A model generated the notes under the pieces. The model was not told the DNA's origin, made no database searches, and saw only the letters and a program-made list of their open reading frames with translations. A DNA stretch of 64,000 nucleotides from Pisaster brevispinus (taxonomy: Eukaryota > Echinodermata > Asteroidea > Forcipulatida > Asteriidae). Made by a program: the position numbers and the translations under genes. The DNA lies in contig JAMKCF010000028.1 of assembly GCA_023634235.1 (NCBI GenBank), positions 2,102,001 to 2,166,000 of the forward strand, in the 5' to 3' direction. Below are positions 33,401 to 42,470 of this stretch, piece by piece. Numbering within the stretch: position 1 is the first letter of the stretch; the number at the start of each line of letters is the position of its first letter.

Positions 33401-36400
33401 GCCACACTCGGTTATTTTCCAAGGGGTTGTCCCACTGATTTGAATGACGAGCTCACCAAAATTGTACATGTTTTTTTATATTTGTGGAATGGAAAGAAGG
33501 ACCTTTTTTGGTGACAAATCACAAAGCCAGTTTGGGTAGAAAATTCATTACCCACTTTGTGTGCTACATAACATTTTCTTATTGGCTGAATTCCTACATA
33601 ATATAGAAATTCAGCCATTAGGAAAAACAGTTACGAGCTACATGTAGGAATTTAGCTCATACCTTGTTTCATCAACACTGCAATCAGTAAGTTACACTAC
33701 TAAAATATCATAAACTTTTGTTGGCGAAAAATCTTGAACCTTTTCCTGGCTTTTTTTAGCCTGGTTTTGCCCCCCAAAATTATGCATTGACCTGATTCCA
33801 GAGGTAGTATTATCTATTTTACCCATTTATCATAATGGTTGATAAGTTTGTTACTTTGGCTGTGTGGGATGAAAGCATGCTAAATCAGTCATGCACGATG
33901 ACAAAAAATAAACAATTAGCGCTCATAAAAAGTGTCTTAAGCTGGTCACTACCATTGTTCCTTTGTTACACAGTGAGTCTTGCTCAAGACTGGCATCTTC
34001 TAGAAAAATGCATAATAATGCATGACACTGGGCTGGTTTTCTTTTGTTTGAGCTTGCATGCATACATACTAGGAATGCGTCTATATGTGGCCATGCCCGT
34101 GACATAATTCAGGGCTCGAATTTGACACTGGACCGCAGGCCCAAGGCCAGTGATTTTAGTGTCGGGCCAGTAAACTTATGACCGTACAAGTCCGGCAGTC
34201 TTGTGTTTTTGAATAATAACATGTCATTGTATTTTTTAATTAAACTGATCAATTGAGTATTGAAGTATTACCCACAAGAAAAACTTGATAAATCTTCTCT
34301 TAGTGCTTGGTACAAAAACAGCTCAAATGTGAAACTGTGTAGAGTGTTCTTCTCATTTTGATTCCGGTCTCGTAACAAACTCTCTGGTCCAGTAAAAGTT
34401 TTGAGCTACAAGCCCTGCAGTCTTGTGGATTTTTCCCCCAAATTCGAGCCCTGTAAATTTACCCATGGTCCCTTAGCATTAGTGCAGAGTGCTATTTCAT
34501 TCCATGTTGAGTACAGAGCTGAAATTATGACTTTGAATAATTTTCAATTCAACTTCCGGTTTAAAATGGATCAACTTTCGGTTTAAACCGGAAGTCAATG
34601 TCAATTCAAAATTATGTTTAAGTTGATATTCCCTTCCTTATAGTGTTTTCCACGCTGAAATTGTAACTTCTAATAAATTTGCACTTAAACTTCTGGTTTG
34701 AAAGAAGAGAATTGTAAGTTGCTGAATTTGGGCAATGGGCGATGTAGTCTGTGTTCCTATAGAGGGGACATCATCCATATTAACTATGCCCCCACTACCC
34801 TAACCAGAAACGTTATTTGATGATATTGTGTATTGTGCATCTGTATTTTTGTAGATTAATTTTAAATGATGTTAGTTATATGACCGGTGTGTTTAAAAAA
34901 TCTTTATCCGAGACAAAAATTGACCTACTTATACCTGGGCTCGAATTGCTACAGACCACACCAGCATCTTCACTGTGGCCACAGTTGTGACTTGTTGAAT
35001 GTGGGCATAGGGCAATGTTACTCTCTGCACCTGTACAAGCGACATTATCCAAAACTATGTCTCCACTACCTTCACCAAAATAGGCTGAGGATTCAGCTGA
35101 TGTTGCACTTAAATAGCCAAGCTGTGTACAGACTACTGTAGCATCATTGATGTCCCATTCATCATCACACACTGTTCCCCATGCACCGTTGACATACACC
35201 TCAACACGTCCTTCTGAGGTGGTGCTTCCTCCAACAAGTCGTACAGAATACGAATCTATGCAAGACAAAAGTTTTAAAATAAACTTTTCGGATGACACAA
35301 TTAGTCTTGTATTTTGGGGTGATATATTCTTGAAAGACAAAACACTGGATTAATAAATATGAAAATAAAACAACTCAAACTTCTTTCAAAAGAGGGGGGA
35401 AAAAAGAATAGTTGTTCTTTCCTTCAAATCCACAGTGGATGATATTGATTGGATAGGCCCAATACTGAACGACGAAAATGTTAAACTAGAGCTATAGTGT
35501 TTGTCATGCAACAAACACTAGGCGTTTGGGAACCAGTGACTGACATACTTGTAAACATCACAGAGTATGGTCCCTTAGCTAGTGCAGAGTGCTTTTTCCT
35601 TCCATGTTGAGTAGAGCTGAAATTATGACTCTGAATAATTTTCAATTCAACTTCCGGTTTGAACTGGATCAACTTTCGGTTTAAACTGGAAGTCAATGTC
35701 AAATCAAAGTTATGTTTATGTTGAATTCCCTTCCTAATAGTGTTTTCCAAGCTGAAATTGTAACTTTTAATAAATTTTCACTTCAACTTCTGGTTTGAAA
35801 GAAAGACAAGGTCAAACTGCCATGTAAATGCCTAAATAAACGCTTCAAATTTACTTGCTTTGAAAAACAAAACACAACATACTAAAGGAGTCACTGCAGA
35901 CTACACCAGCATCTTCATTATGGCGACAATAGTTAGTTGCTGAATTTGGGCAATAGGCGATGTAGTCTCTGTTCCTACAGAGGGGACATCATCCATAACT
36001 AATCCCCCACTACCCTAACCAGAAACATTATTTGATGATATTGTGCATCTGTATTTTTGATGATAATGTTAGTTATAATAATAATATTTAATAATATTTA
36101 TTCGGGCTAAGACATTACAAGTACATGTACACACATTAAAAATATTTTAAAAACAAAAGAAAAACAGGAGAACAAGAGGCGTATGTCTCCTAAATCCCAG
36201 AAAAATATATTAAGGCAAGAAAGGGCCTTTAAGAAAAATACTAATCACTGAAAAACTATAAAAGGCCTAACAAGCATAAAAAGGAACACAGATAGACATA
36301 AAGGAAAAACTTTAAAAAGCAAGACTAGACATCACAATGATTCTTGAGCTTACATAAAAATTCCGGTAAGGGGGCACATATGAAATTATTAACAAGGTCA

Positions 36401-38656
36401 GTAGGCAAGTTACTCAAGTTATAATAACCGGTATGTTTTAAAAATCTTTATCCGAGACAAAAATTGACCTACTTATATCTGGGTTCAAATTGCTACAGAC
36501 CACACCAGCATCTTCACTGTGGGCACAGTTGTGACTTGTTGAATGTGGGCATTGGCCAATGTTACTCTCTGCACCAGTACAAGCGACATCATCCAAAACT
36601 ATGTCTCCACTACCTTCACCAAAATAGGCTGAGGTTACAGCCGATGTTGCAGTTAAATAGCCAAGCTGCGTACAGACTACTGTAGCATCATTGATGTCCC
36701 ATTCATCATCACACACTGTTCCCCATGCACCGTTTGCCCACACCTCAATACGTCCTTCATAGGTGGTGCTTCCTCCAACAAGTCGTACAGAATACGAATC
36801 TATGCAAGAAAAAAGTTTGACAAAGTAAAAATGACTGAAGATTTTAAAATTCATTTAAAAAGGGCACAGTTGTCATCTTTGCATGTAAGAACATCCTAAA
36901 CTCGAAAAAAAAAAAAAAAAAAAAATGTCCTTAAGTTCCTGTACATTCATCTGGAAACATTACTGAATGATACATGAATCCAGGCATGTTGGAAGCCTGT
37001 GTCTTCTATACAAAAACTGCATCAAATGACACTTAAAGAACGGCGGTTTAGACGTGAGGTCATTAAAAATCACTACACCTGACAGATGCACTTGGCAGAA
37101 GTTGTTTGACAGGAGTCCTTGGATGCTAATGACACCTAACACAGAAGAAATACAAAGCACCAGACTGGAAGAAAAATTAGCTGTGAGGATAACTCAAGGT
37201 CCCCCTCCAACCTTGTTCCCAGTGGTGAATGATCTTGTGCACTGAGCTGTCATTTTCGGTAGCCAATCAATGTTGTTTTTCAGCGCTTCCCTTCCAGAGG
37301 TTAGTGATGCGAGAGAGGTAACAATAGGGCGTGCTGTCCATGGTAGTGAGGCTGCCCCCTCCCCCTCTTTCATATGTTACAAATGCAGTCTTGCCACGAC
37401 TCACCGAAATCGGACTAATACCCCTGGTTGAGAATGCTGTTGTAACATTGAAACCCTGACTAAGGGAAGTAGTGACAACAAACTTTCTCATAAAATGCAC
37501 CTGAATTTTTCAGTCTCTTTCAAGAAATTATGCAATATCTCACCATGAATAGGTCGGAACATTGGCCGTCATCAACCACAACCAATAATCAATCATGGTA
37601 TGGAAAAAAAACCCAAACAAACAAACAAACAAACACCCCAACACCCCAACAAACAAACAAACAAACAAAACATGGTGATAGCGCATTGGTCTCTCTTCAT
37701 CTTCGTTTATACAGCAAAAGGATGAGGTCTGGAAGTGGGTATTAACCCTCGGGAAAAAAAAAGGAGATTTTGAGCATGTAATCCAGTACTAGAAAATGTT
37801 TGCTGCAGTAGTACATGTAGGTGATTAAATCTTAAAGGATTGAGCATGATTAAAAAACAGGTAGACGTAACAGAGACAAGGTAGTCTTGTGACATTTTGG
37901 CGTCTTTGTTACATCCGCACTTACTTTTTTGGGTCTTTCCATTTCTGCTGTATTTAATCACTGACTGCTGTAACAAATGTTTTCCTTGGTGCATTGTGTG
38001 TCATTTAAATTAGAAGGTAAAGTGAGTTAGCATAACTATGTAATTTGAGTATTGACAAACTGAAAAATTGTAAAAATTCAGACATAACGTCTAAATACAT
38101 TTGTGATAATATTTGTGTTAAATATGTTTTTAACTTTAAAGAACACTTTCACACACAAAGGTAAAAGTAACATGAAGTAAGCTTGTGAAATGTAAGAATC
38201 CATAAATGTAACACCAGGTGTCCCAACCTGGTGAAATGATCCATATGTGTAAGGTAGCAAGCATTGGAAGTACACCTTCACAATGTGCAGCACCAGTTAC
38301 TACATGAAGGAACAACAATAAATCTCATTCTCGGATTCCAATACTGTGTGAATGTCCTGTTTTAAGAACGTTGTTGGGTTTCGTATTAACTATGGACATC
38401 ACCAAATTTTTGACGAAAAAATCAATAAAAGTAAATACATAACAAGTTGCCTAATTTTAGTCCAAGGTCTTTCTTGAGAATCGAAGAATATAACTTCGAC
38501 TAAAACTTATAAATTATGAACATGAAGTGAAACATGAAGAATCTGTGAAGAGTATGACTGACCCTGTCCAAGTGTCTCTTTAACGTGTTGACTGCTTATT
38601 ATAATGATGTAGTTGATGACTGCTGCGGATACACTCCATGACGGTAGGATCCTCAT
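20821..38656 (-). CDS. SRCR gene A: 6-SRCR single-pass receptor
   Basis: Predicted coding exons in transcript order: 38563-38656, 36473-36799, 34929-35255, 32367-32693, 30191-30499, 26311-26637, 23714-24025, 22882-22997 and 20821-21408 (2,727 nt, about 908 aa, one continuous frame). Parts: signal peptide (1-31), SRCR1-6 (32-674), transmembrane helix (about 683-703) and proline-rich tail (714-908). SRCR1-4 are type 1 (SYSVRLVGG), SRCR6 is type 2 (NYDIRLVDG), and SRCR5 is a type 2/type 1 chimera. The plan fits a surface scavenger or pattern-recognition receptor signalling or trafficking through a proline-rich tail; this role is inferred from family. Alternative splicing that skips SRCR exons would keep the frame. 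Confidence 0.85.
21577..21645 (-). mobile_element. tRNA-like SINE head in gene A intron
   Basis: On the minus strand the A box TGGTTTAGTGGTA (21636-21624) and B box GGGTTCGAACA (21593-21583) are correctly ordered. The anticodon arm is degenerate. Lies in the intron before the tail exon. Confidence 0.5.
22131..22532 (+). mobile_element. tRNA-Leu-like SINE, near full length
   Basis: The head has A box (TGGCCTGGCGGG), a CTCAAG anticodon-region match to tRNA-Leu with a long variable arm, and B box GGGTTCGAGTTCC at 22198-22210. The body contains GTCCTTGAGCAAGACA, a block common in marine SINEs, and GCGCCGCAGCACGTTGTAA. The tail is ATTATCATTATTATTG. A minus-strand copy lies at about 44100-44457 and a fragment at 55925-56010. 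It sits in the gene A intron before the tail exon, in antisense to the gene. Confidence 0.8.
22882..22997 (-). CDS. Gene A exon 8: transmembrane helix
   Basis: Acceptor TTATTTCTCATCAG and donor GTAAGC bound 116 nt (phase 1 in, phase 0 out). The stalk YDYGLN is followed by [10 protein letters not shown] and about 15 strongly hydrophobic residues, then [11 protein letters not shown]. The GxxxG-like glycine spacing and juxtamembrane cysteines are visible; orientation follows from the signal peptide. Confidence 0.87.
23500..23650. repeat. Interspersed repeat in gene A intron
   Basis: A GGCCTTGG-rich segment with GCAAAATGAAAATGGCC. An inverted, diverged copy appears at about 55430-55590 (GGCCTTTTTCATTTTGCA). 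Possibly a small DNA element. Confidence 0.45.
23714..24025 (-). CDS. Gene A exon 7: SRCR domain 6
   Basis: A 312-nt phase 1-1 exon with acceptor TTCTGTACAG and strong donor GTAAGT. Type 2 domain: [66 protein letters not shown]; six cysteines and no linker after the domain, so it sits next to the transmembrane exon. Its upstream intron matches that of SRCR domain 3 in gene B. Confidence 0.92.
24026..25610 (-). other. Gene A intron between SRCR5 and SRCR6, left part
   Basis: About 24100-24760 parallels gene B intron sequence at about 11750-12700. No further SRCR exon or other gene is seen; several short open frames have no domain. Confidence 0.5.
25611..26310. repeat. Segmental duplication, copy 1 of SRCR-intron unit
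   Basis: Matches 29491-30190 almost base for base at a constant offset of 3,880 bp; the identity continues into the 3' half of the adjacent SRCR exons (26311 against 30191). A 94-codon minus-strand frame stays open in both copies (25821-26105 and 29701-29985) but has no recognised domain and no splice fit. Confidence 0.85.
26311..26637 (-). CDS. Gene A exon 6: SRCR domain 5, chimeric
   Basis: A 327-nt phase 1-1 exon with acceptor TTCTACACAG and donor GTAGGT; six cysteines. The first third ([15 protein letters not shown] and the upstream intron) is type 2, matching SRCR3 of gene B. The rest ([31 protein letters not shown] and the downstream intron) is type 1, matching SRCR4 of this gene. The switch lies at about 26549-26588. 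It also has GGGSGGIF where sisters have GEGSGDIV, losing two acidic residues of the conserved surface. Confidence 0.9.
26788..26868. repeat. (GA)n purine-rich microsatellite
   Basis: GAGAGAGAGA followed by G-rich GGGAGAGGGCGAGGG; strongly strand-asymmetric. Confidence 0.9.
27138..28492. mobile_element. Non-autonomous TIR element, AGGTGTTCGTG ends
   Basis: Ends are AGGTGTTCGTG (27188-27198) and CACGAACACCT (28482-28492). The left end is doubled: a 49-bp hairpin-containing segment (GTGCACGAACACCTCTTG) is repeated at about 27139 and 27188. The interior repeats a CCTTGACTTCCGG module containing the palindrome CTTCCGGTTCAAACCGGAAG near 27862 and a shorter copy near 28240. No transposase is seen. 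It lies in the SRCR4-SRCR5 intron. Confidence 0.7.
29491..30190. repeat. Segmental duplication, copy 2 of SRCR-intron unit
   Basis: Counterpart of 25611-26310. It directly follows SRCR4 in transcript order, as copy 1 follows SRCR5, so exon plus downstream intron were copied together. Confidence 0.85.
30191..30499 (-). CDS. Gene A exon 5: SRCR domain 4
   Basis: A 309-nt phase 1-1 exon with acceptor TTGTCTTGCATAG and donor GTAGGT. Type 1 domain ([45 protein letters not shown]); six cysteines. It is 18 nt shorter than its sisters because six linker codons after the last cysteine are missing, which shortens the spacer to SRCR5 without breaking the frame. Confidence 0.92.
30500..31925. repeat. 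Tandem duplication unit upstream of SRCR4
   Basis: Very similar to about 32694-34116 at an offset of about 2,194 bp, including long non-coding stretches such as GGTTGTCCCACTGATTTGAA. With the flanking SRCR exon it forms an exon-plus-intron tandem unit. Confidence 0.9.
32160..32262 (-). pseudogene. Relic SRCR exon 1
   Basis: The minus strand keeps [10 protein letters not shown] and the following region of an SRCR domain, but the conserved cysteines are gone (VPSVGKE where VACTGAE is expected), the first half is absent and splice sites are missing. Confidence 0.8.
32367..32693 (-). CDS. Gene A exon 4: SRCR domain 3
   Basis: A 327-nt phase 1-1 exon with acceptor TTGTCTTGCATAG and donor GTAGTT. 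Type 1 domain; its 5' half is nearly identical to SRCR4 ([12 protein letters not shown]). The middle reads [13 protein letters not shown] and [16 protein letters not shown]; six cysteines. Confidence 0.92.
32694..34109. repeat. Tandem duplication unit upstream of SRCR3
   Basis: Partner of 30500-31925. The match runs across the 344-bp insertion at 34110-34453, which is absent from the other copy. Confidence 0.9.
34110..34453. mobile_element. 344-bp TIR element, proven insertion
   Basis: Perfect 14-bp inverted ends CAGGGCTCGAATTT and AAATTCGAGCCCTG. The paralogous site near 31911 reads straight through (GACATAATTTACCCATGG), so it is an empty site. CAGGG ends resemble hAT-type elements. The flanks do not give a clean 8-bp duplication. 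Confidence 0.9.
34715..34815 (-). pseudogene. Relic SRCR exon 2
   Basis: Same degenerate SRCR 3' fragment as at 32160, with the same cysteine losses (CCTATAGAGGGGACATCATCC) plus a small insertion near 34777. The shared lesions show that it was duplicated after it died. Confidence 0.75.
34929..35255 (-). CDS. Gene A exon 3: SRCR domain 2
   Basis: A 327-nt phase 1-1 exon with acceptor TTGTCTTGCATAG and donor GTAGGT (splits an AGT codon). Type 1 domain: [60 protein letters not shown]; six cysteines. Confidence 0.93.
35885..36030 (-). pseudogene. Relic SRCR exon 3, longest
   Basis: Keeps more of the domain's C-terminal end (a minus-strand match to the HSEDAGV-C region near 35900) as well as the DDV region. 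Cysteines and splice sites are lost. Belongs to the same relic family as 32160 and 34715. Confidence 0.75.
36082..36416 (-). mobile_element. 335-bp retro-insertion with 11-bp target duplication
   Basis: AGTTATAATAA occurs at 36071-36081 and 36417-36427, flanking a segment absent from the sister introns, where GTTATATGACCGG is continuous. The left end carries AAT repeats, which on the minus strand form an (ATT)n 3' tail, as in LINE or SINE insertions. No protein remains. Confidence 0.8.
36473..36799 (-). CDS. Gene A exon 2: SRCR domain 1
   Basis: A 327-nt phase 1-1 exon with acceptor TTTCTTGCATAG and donor GTAGGT. Type 1 domain: [15 protein letters not shown], then [18 protein letters not shown] (sisters have [10 protein letters not shown]), [34 protein letters not shown]; six cysteines. 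This is the most membrane-distal domain and the most diverged in the E-x-R-x-E-V-x strand. Confidence 0.93.
36800..38562 (-). other. Gene A first intron
   Basis: Contains an A-run at 36904-36925 and an AAAC microsatellite at 37614-37669 interrupted by CCCCAACACCCC. No extra exon is recognised. Confidence 0.5.
38563..38656 (-). CDS. Gene A exon 1: signal peptide
   Basis: ATG at 38654-38656, 31 codons plus one base: MRILPSW, hydrophobic [11 protein letters not shown], then QHVKETLGQ and the phase 1 donor GTCAGT. It differs from the gene B exon at only a few positions. Identity continues about 20 bases past the donor, consistent with recent duplication of the 5' end. Confidence 0.78.
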
Positions 38657-41600
38657 GATGTTGGAGTTGAAGTCAACTGATAAGTAGCGTCAGTTTCACA
38701 TCCAAATCACCAAGGCTGACCAACTCAGCTCCTAAAAGATTATAAATACACAAGAAATTTAGATCATTACTTGTAAATTCGGAAGAGCTGTGATGTGCTC
38801 AACTCCTGCGAAAACATTTGCAGCGGAAACAAAACTGTGACGTCAAAATCGCATTCACATTTGCAGGAAGTATGAACTGGGCTTGAGGTGTCTTTATTTT
38901 GAAGCCAAAATCACCTAATATCATCAACCTGCCCACCTGCTGTGCCTACAGACCTTTCTCAGGTCACTGACATCACATTTATACAGTAAACCCAGGTCTG
39001 CATTGCCGCTATGCACATGTAGGATGACCTGCCCATCCCATCCAATGCTGGGTATCGTACATGTAGCACATGTTCCCGCAGTGCTAGTAACTTTTGTGTG
39101 TGACTTGCGCAGGGACGTACTCCAGCACGGCGAGGGTTTGAGTACACATCTTCGCAGTTTGATATAAAGTTTTTAGTGAGTTTGACCTACTTTACACAAA
39201 ATAAGTTATTGTCCCCAATTATTTATCGTATTACTTTAAAAAAAAAAAAACACTGAGAGTAAAACTGAGAAGCAGAAATGATTTATTTTCCCATTGTGTT
39301 AAAATTCATAAATTTATAAAAAATGTTAACAGTATAATTGTTTACCACACTTTACCTGTTAAACCTTACCTGTTAAACTGCGAGCGGAAAAAACCCAAAT
39401 GTGTACAAATTTATGAAATCAAGGATGACAGACCTGCTAGTTAAGGTCTAGATCCATTCGAGCTGAGGGTGACAGTGTCAGAAATGTACATCCTGGTTTC
39501 ACTGACACCAGGATGTACATTTATGAAAAGGTTGTTAGTTTGATTAAAGATACCATTTCCTGAACCTAGCCCAAGTTACTGGACCCAGGCCAACAACAAC
39601 GCTTTTTTAACATATGATTTGAACATTATCTGGTACATAATGTTGTTAAGCCAGGTTACTGTCCAAATTATAAACCCGTTAAGATAGCATCGTTATGCCA
39701 GACAATTAATGTCCAAATGAAATGGTAACATTAAAAAAGTGTTGTTGGGTCCAGTTAAACCGAAGATTTTTAATTGCAAGTTGTTTCTTTTTAAATAGAT
39801 GTTTTCTATCTGCGACATGACAACTGACAGCAATGACAAGTTTTTACACCTTACCTTCACCACACCTCTTACCTGGTGCCTCGGCTTCAAGTTCTGCTTT
39901 TACAATACAGTACCATCAGACCATAGAGAAAGGACCAGACTAGACCCAGTAACTGGGGCACTGTACTCCATTTATTAAAATGTTCACTTCTGCAGTCGTA
40001 CACTAGCACGACCGCAGATAGCTAACAGTCCTGCCAGTAAGTAGCCCAGTAAATAGGGCCGATCAAGTGGATTTGCCCTATTTACACTGATTTATAGGGC
40101 TAGCATACACCCAGTAACTGGGGCGCTGTACTCCTTTTTAGTAAGTTAGAGACTAGCCAGCCATCTTAGAAAGGGATGTGTCGTGACGGATGATCTCATC
40201 AAGTGTGACTTAAAAATCATCAATTTGGAGCACAAATATGGCCGCTGTCACCGATAATCATTGGTTCACTGGGCACAACTCTGGTTCATGATAATCAAGG
40301 GCCTATGTTTTTACATGTGACTCGTTTTGAAGGTGCTTAAAATTTAATGGTTTATAAACCATGTTTTGAAGGTGCTTAAATTGTTATGGTTTACAAATCA
40401 TTATAATCCATGTTTTATGATGAATTCAATTTTCATGGTTTTATAAACCATAATTTCTAAGCATTGATTATAAACCCTCCCCCCCAAAAAAAAAATAAAA
40501 ATTGACAGCAATTTCTATGGTTTACATCTAATTGTTACAAACCATGGTAAAAACATGTCAACAAAAATACACTAAACAATTAATTGACAAATGGCGCCCC
40601 ATAATTTCTCCCTATTTATGCTAGGTCAAGATTCTGGTGCTGGTAAGTGGTTTTTTTTTATGGATTGGCTTTGGCCATCATACTGCAATGATGCTCCATA
40701 AACAAAGTGACTGGTGGGATCCCATTGGGCATCCCACTGGGATCTCACTGGGATCCCATCAACATATTGGATTGGGTCTCCCACCAGGATTTTTTGTCAG
40801 AATTTCCACCAGGGATCTTGATATTTAGTAGGAATCCCACTGGGATCCTGGTGGGATCCCATCAGGATAAGGGATGGCATTCCCAGTTTTAATTATTATT
40901 TTTTTTAGCGTTATAAATGGGACACATCTGGGCAAATTTTGAGAAACTATCCATTCTGAGACGAAATTCTGAAGTGCGCACAACCCAAACAATGCCTAAG
41001 ATTAAGAAGGAAGAAAATGCATAAAACTAAGACAGGTAGACAGGCACAGTTAGTCTGGGGCTGCCTGATGGCATTTACTTGAAATTTCACGCTGTTTTGA
41101 AACACCCCATTTAGGGAAAGCAATACTTAATTCAGAAAAATCTACATAGGCTTTGGAAATTTGTAGTGCTTGTTATATCATTGAGGTACAATCATATTTA
41201 ATATGATAAGGAACATGTGTCTCTATTAATTATGTTTTTATTATGTTTTTACATCGCCTAAAGGGGGGGGGGCCTACTCCCGTAACAATCTGATTGGTTG
41301 ACAAAAATATACGCTGGATCCTTCCAATGTCTATAAAAAGCCTTTCCGAAGACATTGATGTTATTCTGTTTCAAGACTCAAGTCAAGACTAAATAATTTT
41401 TCAAGCTTTTCAAGAATTTTCCGGCTTAAAAAAAAAAAAAAAACTTAAAATTGCCCACAATTAAGCTTTAAAAAAATAATCTTATCTGCTCACAACTCCA
41501 CTAACACAATCGTACCCAAGTACGCCATATCTATCATATGCGTATGCTTTGACATGGGTACGAAGTGACTTGGGTACGAAGTGACTTGGGTACGAAGTGA

Positions 41601-41890
41601 CTTGGGTACGAAGCGACTTGGGTGCGAAACCACTATGGTACGAAGTGACCTGGGTATGAAGTGACCGACATTCGTCGACAGGTGCCCCTAGTTGTGATGA
41701 TTTTAACCCCCCATCCTCCCGACCATCTGGAGGATGGAGGGTTACGAACATCGCAACTAGCGCTGCGCGCCTGCAGACAAATTGTACATGTACATCCGCA
41801 ATAGTTTTACACAAACAAATAATATCTTGCTTTGTGATTCATCAGGTTTAATATTTTTCGACCAAGTACCTGGTCAATGCTGTTGTGTTG
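38657..41890. other. Intergenic, repeat-rich
   Basis: No gene is recognised. It holds a perfect 16-bp hairpin (AAATGTACATCCTGGT at 39482-39497 with its complement at 39507-39522), GGGATCCCA/CCACTGGGAT repeats at 40715-40870, and a 16-bp minisatellite TACGAAGTGACTTGGG at 41558-41665. Dispersed copies of AACTGGGGCGCTGTACTCC occur near 39952 and 40115, and again beyond this span near 41976-42035 and 58175. Confidence 0.6.
41558..41665. repeat. 16-bp minisatellite TACGAAGTGACTTGGG
   Basis: Four near-perfect copies then two or three diverged ones (GCGAAACCACTATGG, GAAGTGACCTGGG). Confidence 0.9.
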
Positions 41891-42036
41891 GGGCGCTGAA
41901 CTCCTTTTTTTCAAAATTTTGACATCTTCGGTCGTACTGCCACTGTTGCACTGGGTCTGGGATAGAACGGTTCACTGGACTGGGGCGCTGTACAACTGAA
42001 GATGTCAAAATTTCGAAAAAAGGAGTACAGCGCTCC
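41891..42036. repeat. Inverted repeat, about 40-bp arms
   Basis: GGGCGCTGAACTCC and CAAAATTTTGACATCTTC at the left pair with GAAGATGTCAAAATTTCG and GGAGTACAGCGCTCC at the right. Related end sequences recur through 39.9-42.0 kb and at 58175, so this is an abundant foldback family. Confidence 0.8.
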
Positions 42037-42470
42037 AGCTTACAGTTACTGGGTCTACGCCTTTCACGTGTTTATTTATAATATTATAATAATAACTTGA
42101 TAAAAAAGATCCATTAAAAAATACAATAAGAAAATGCCTCCCTTACTCTGAAAACGTTATGACGAAGACAGCGACCTGTGAGTGCCAAACCAGGATCCAG
42201 TTACAGTTGAAAGTACGTGGTCGGTCGTGGACAAATTAATGATTCTACAGACAGTACTATTTTTAAAGTTACTAATCGTAAATAATGTAGTTGGTCTAGC
42301 TAATGGTAGCTTCTAGTAATCTGCGACATCATAGCAAGCGGTCAAAAGCGGCAGGTCGACCAGCGAAATAAATCTAGTTACCATTCACGTAATGCATTAT
42401 GTAGTGACTATAAATGGAAACATTACGACTAGCTCTGACGTCGACCGAAAGTGCAACCCCTACACAAATG

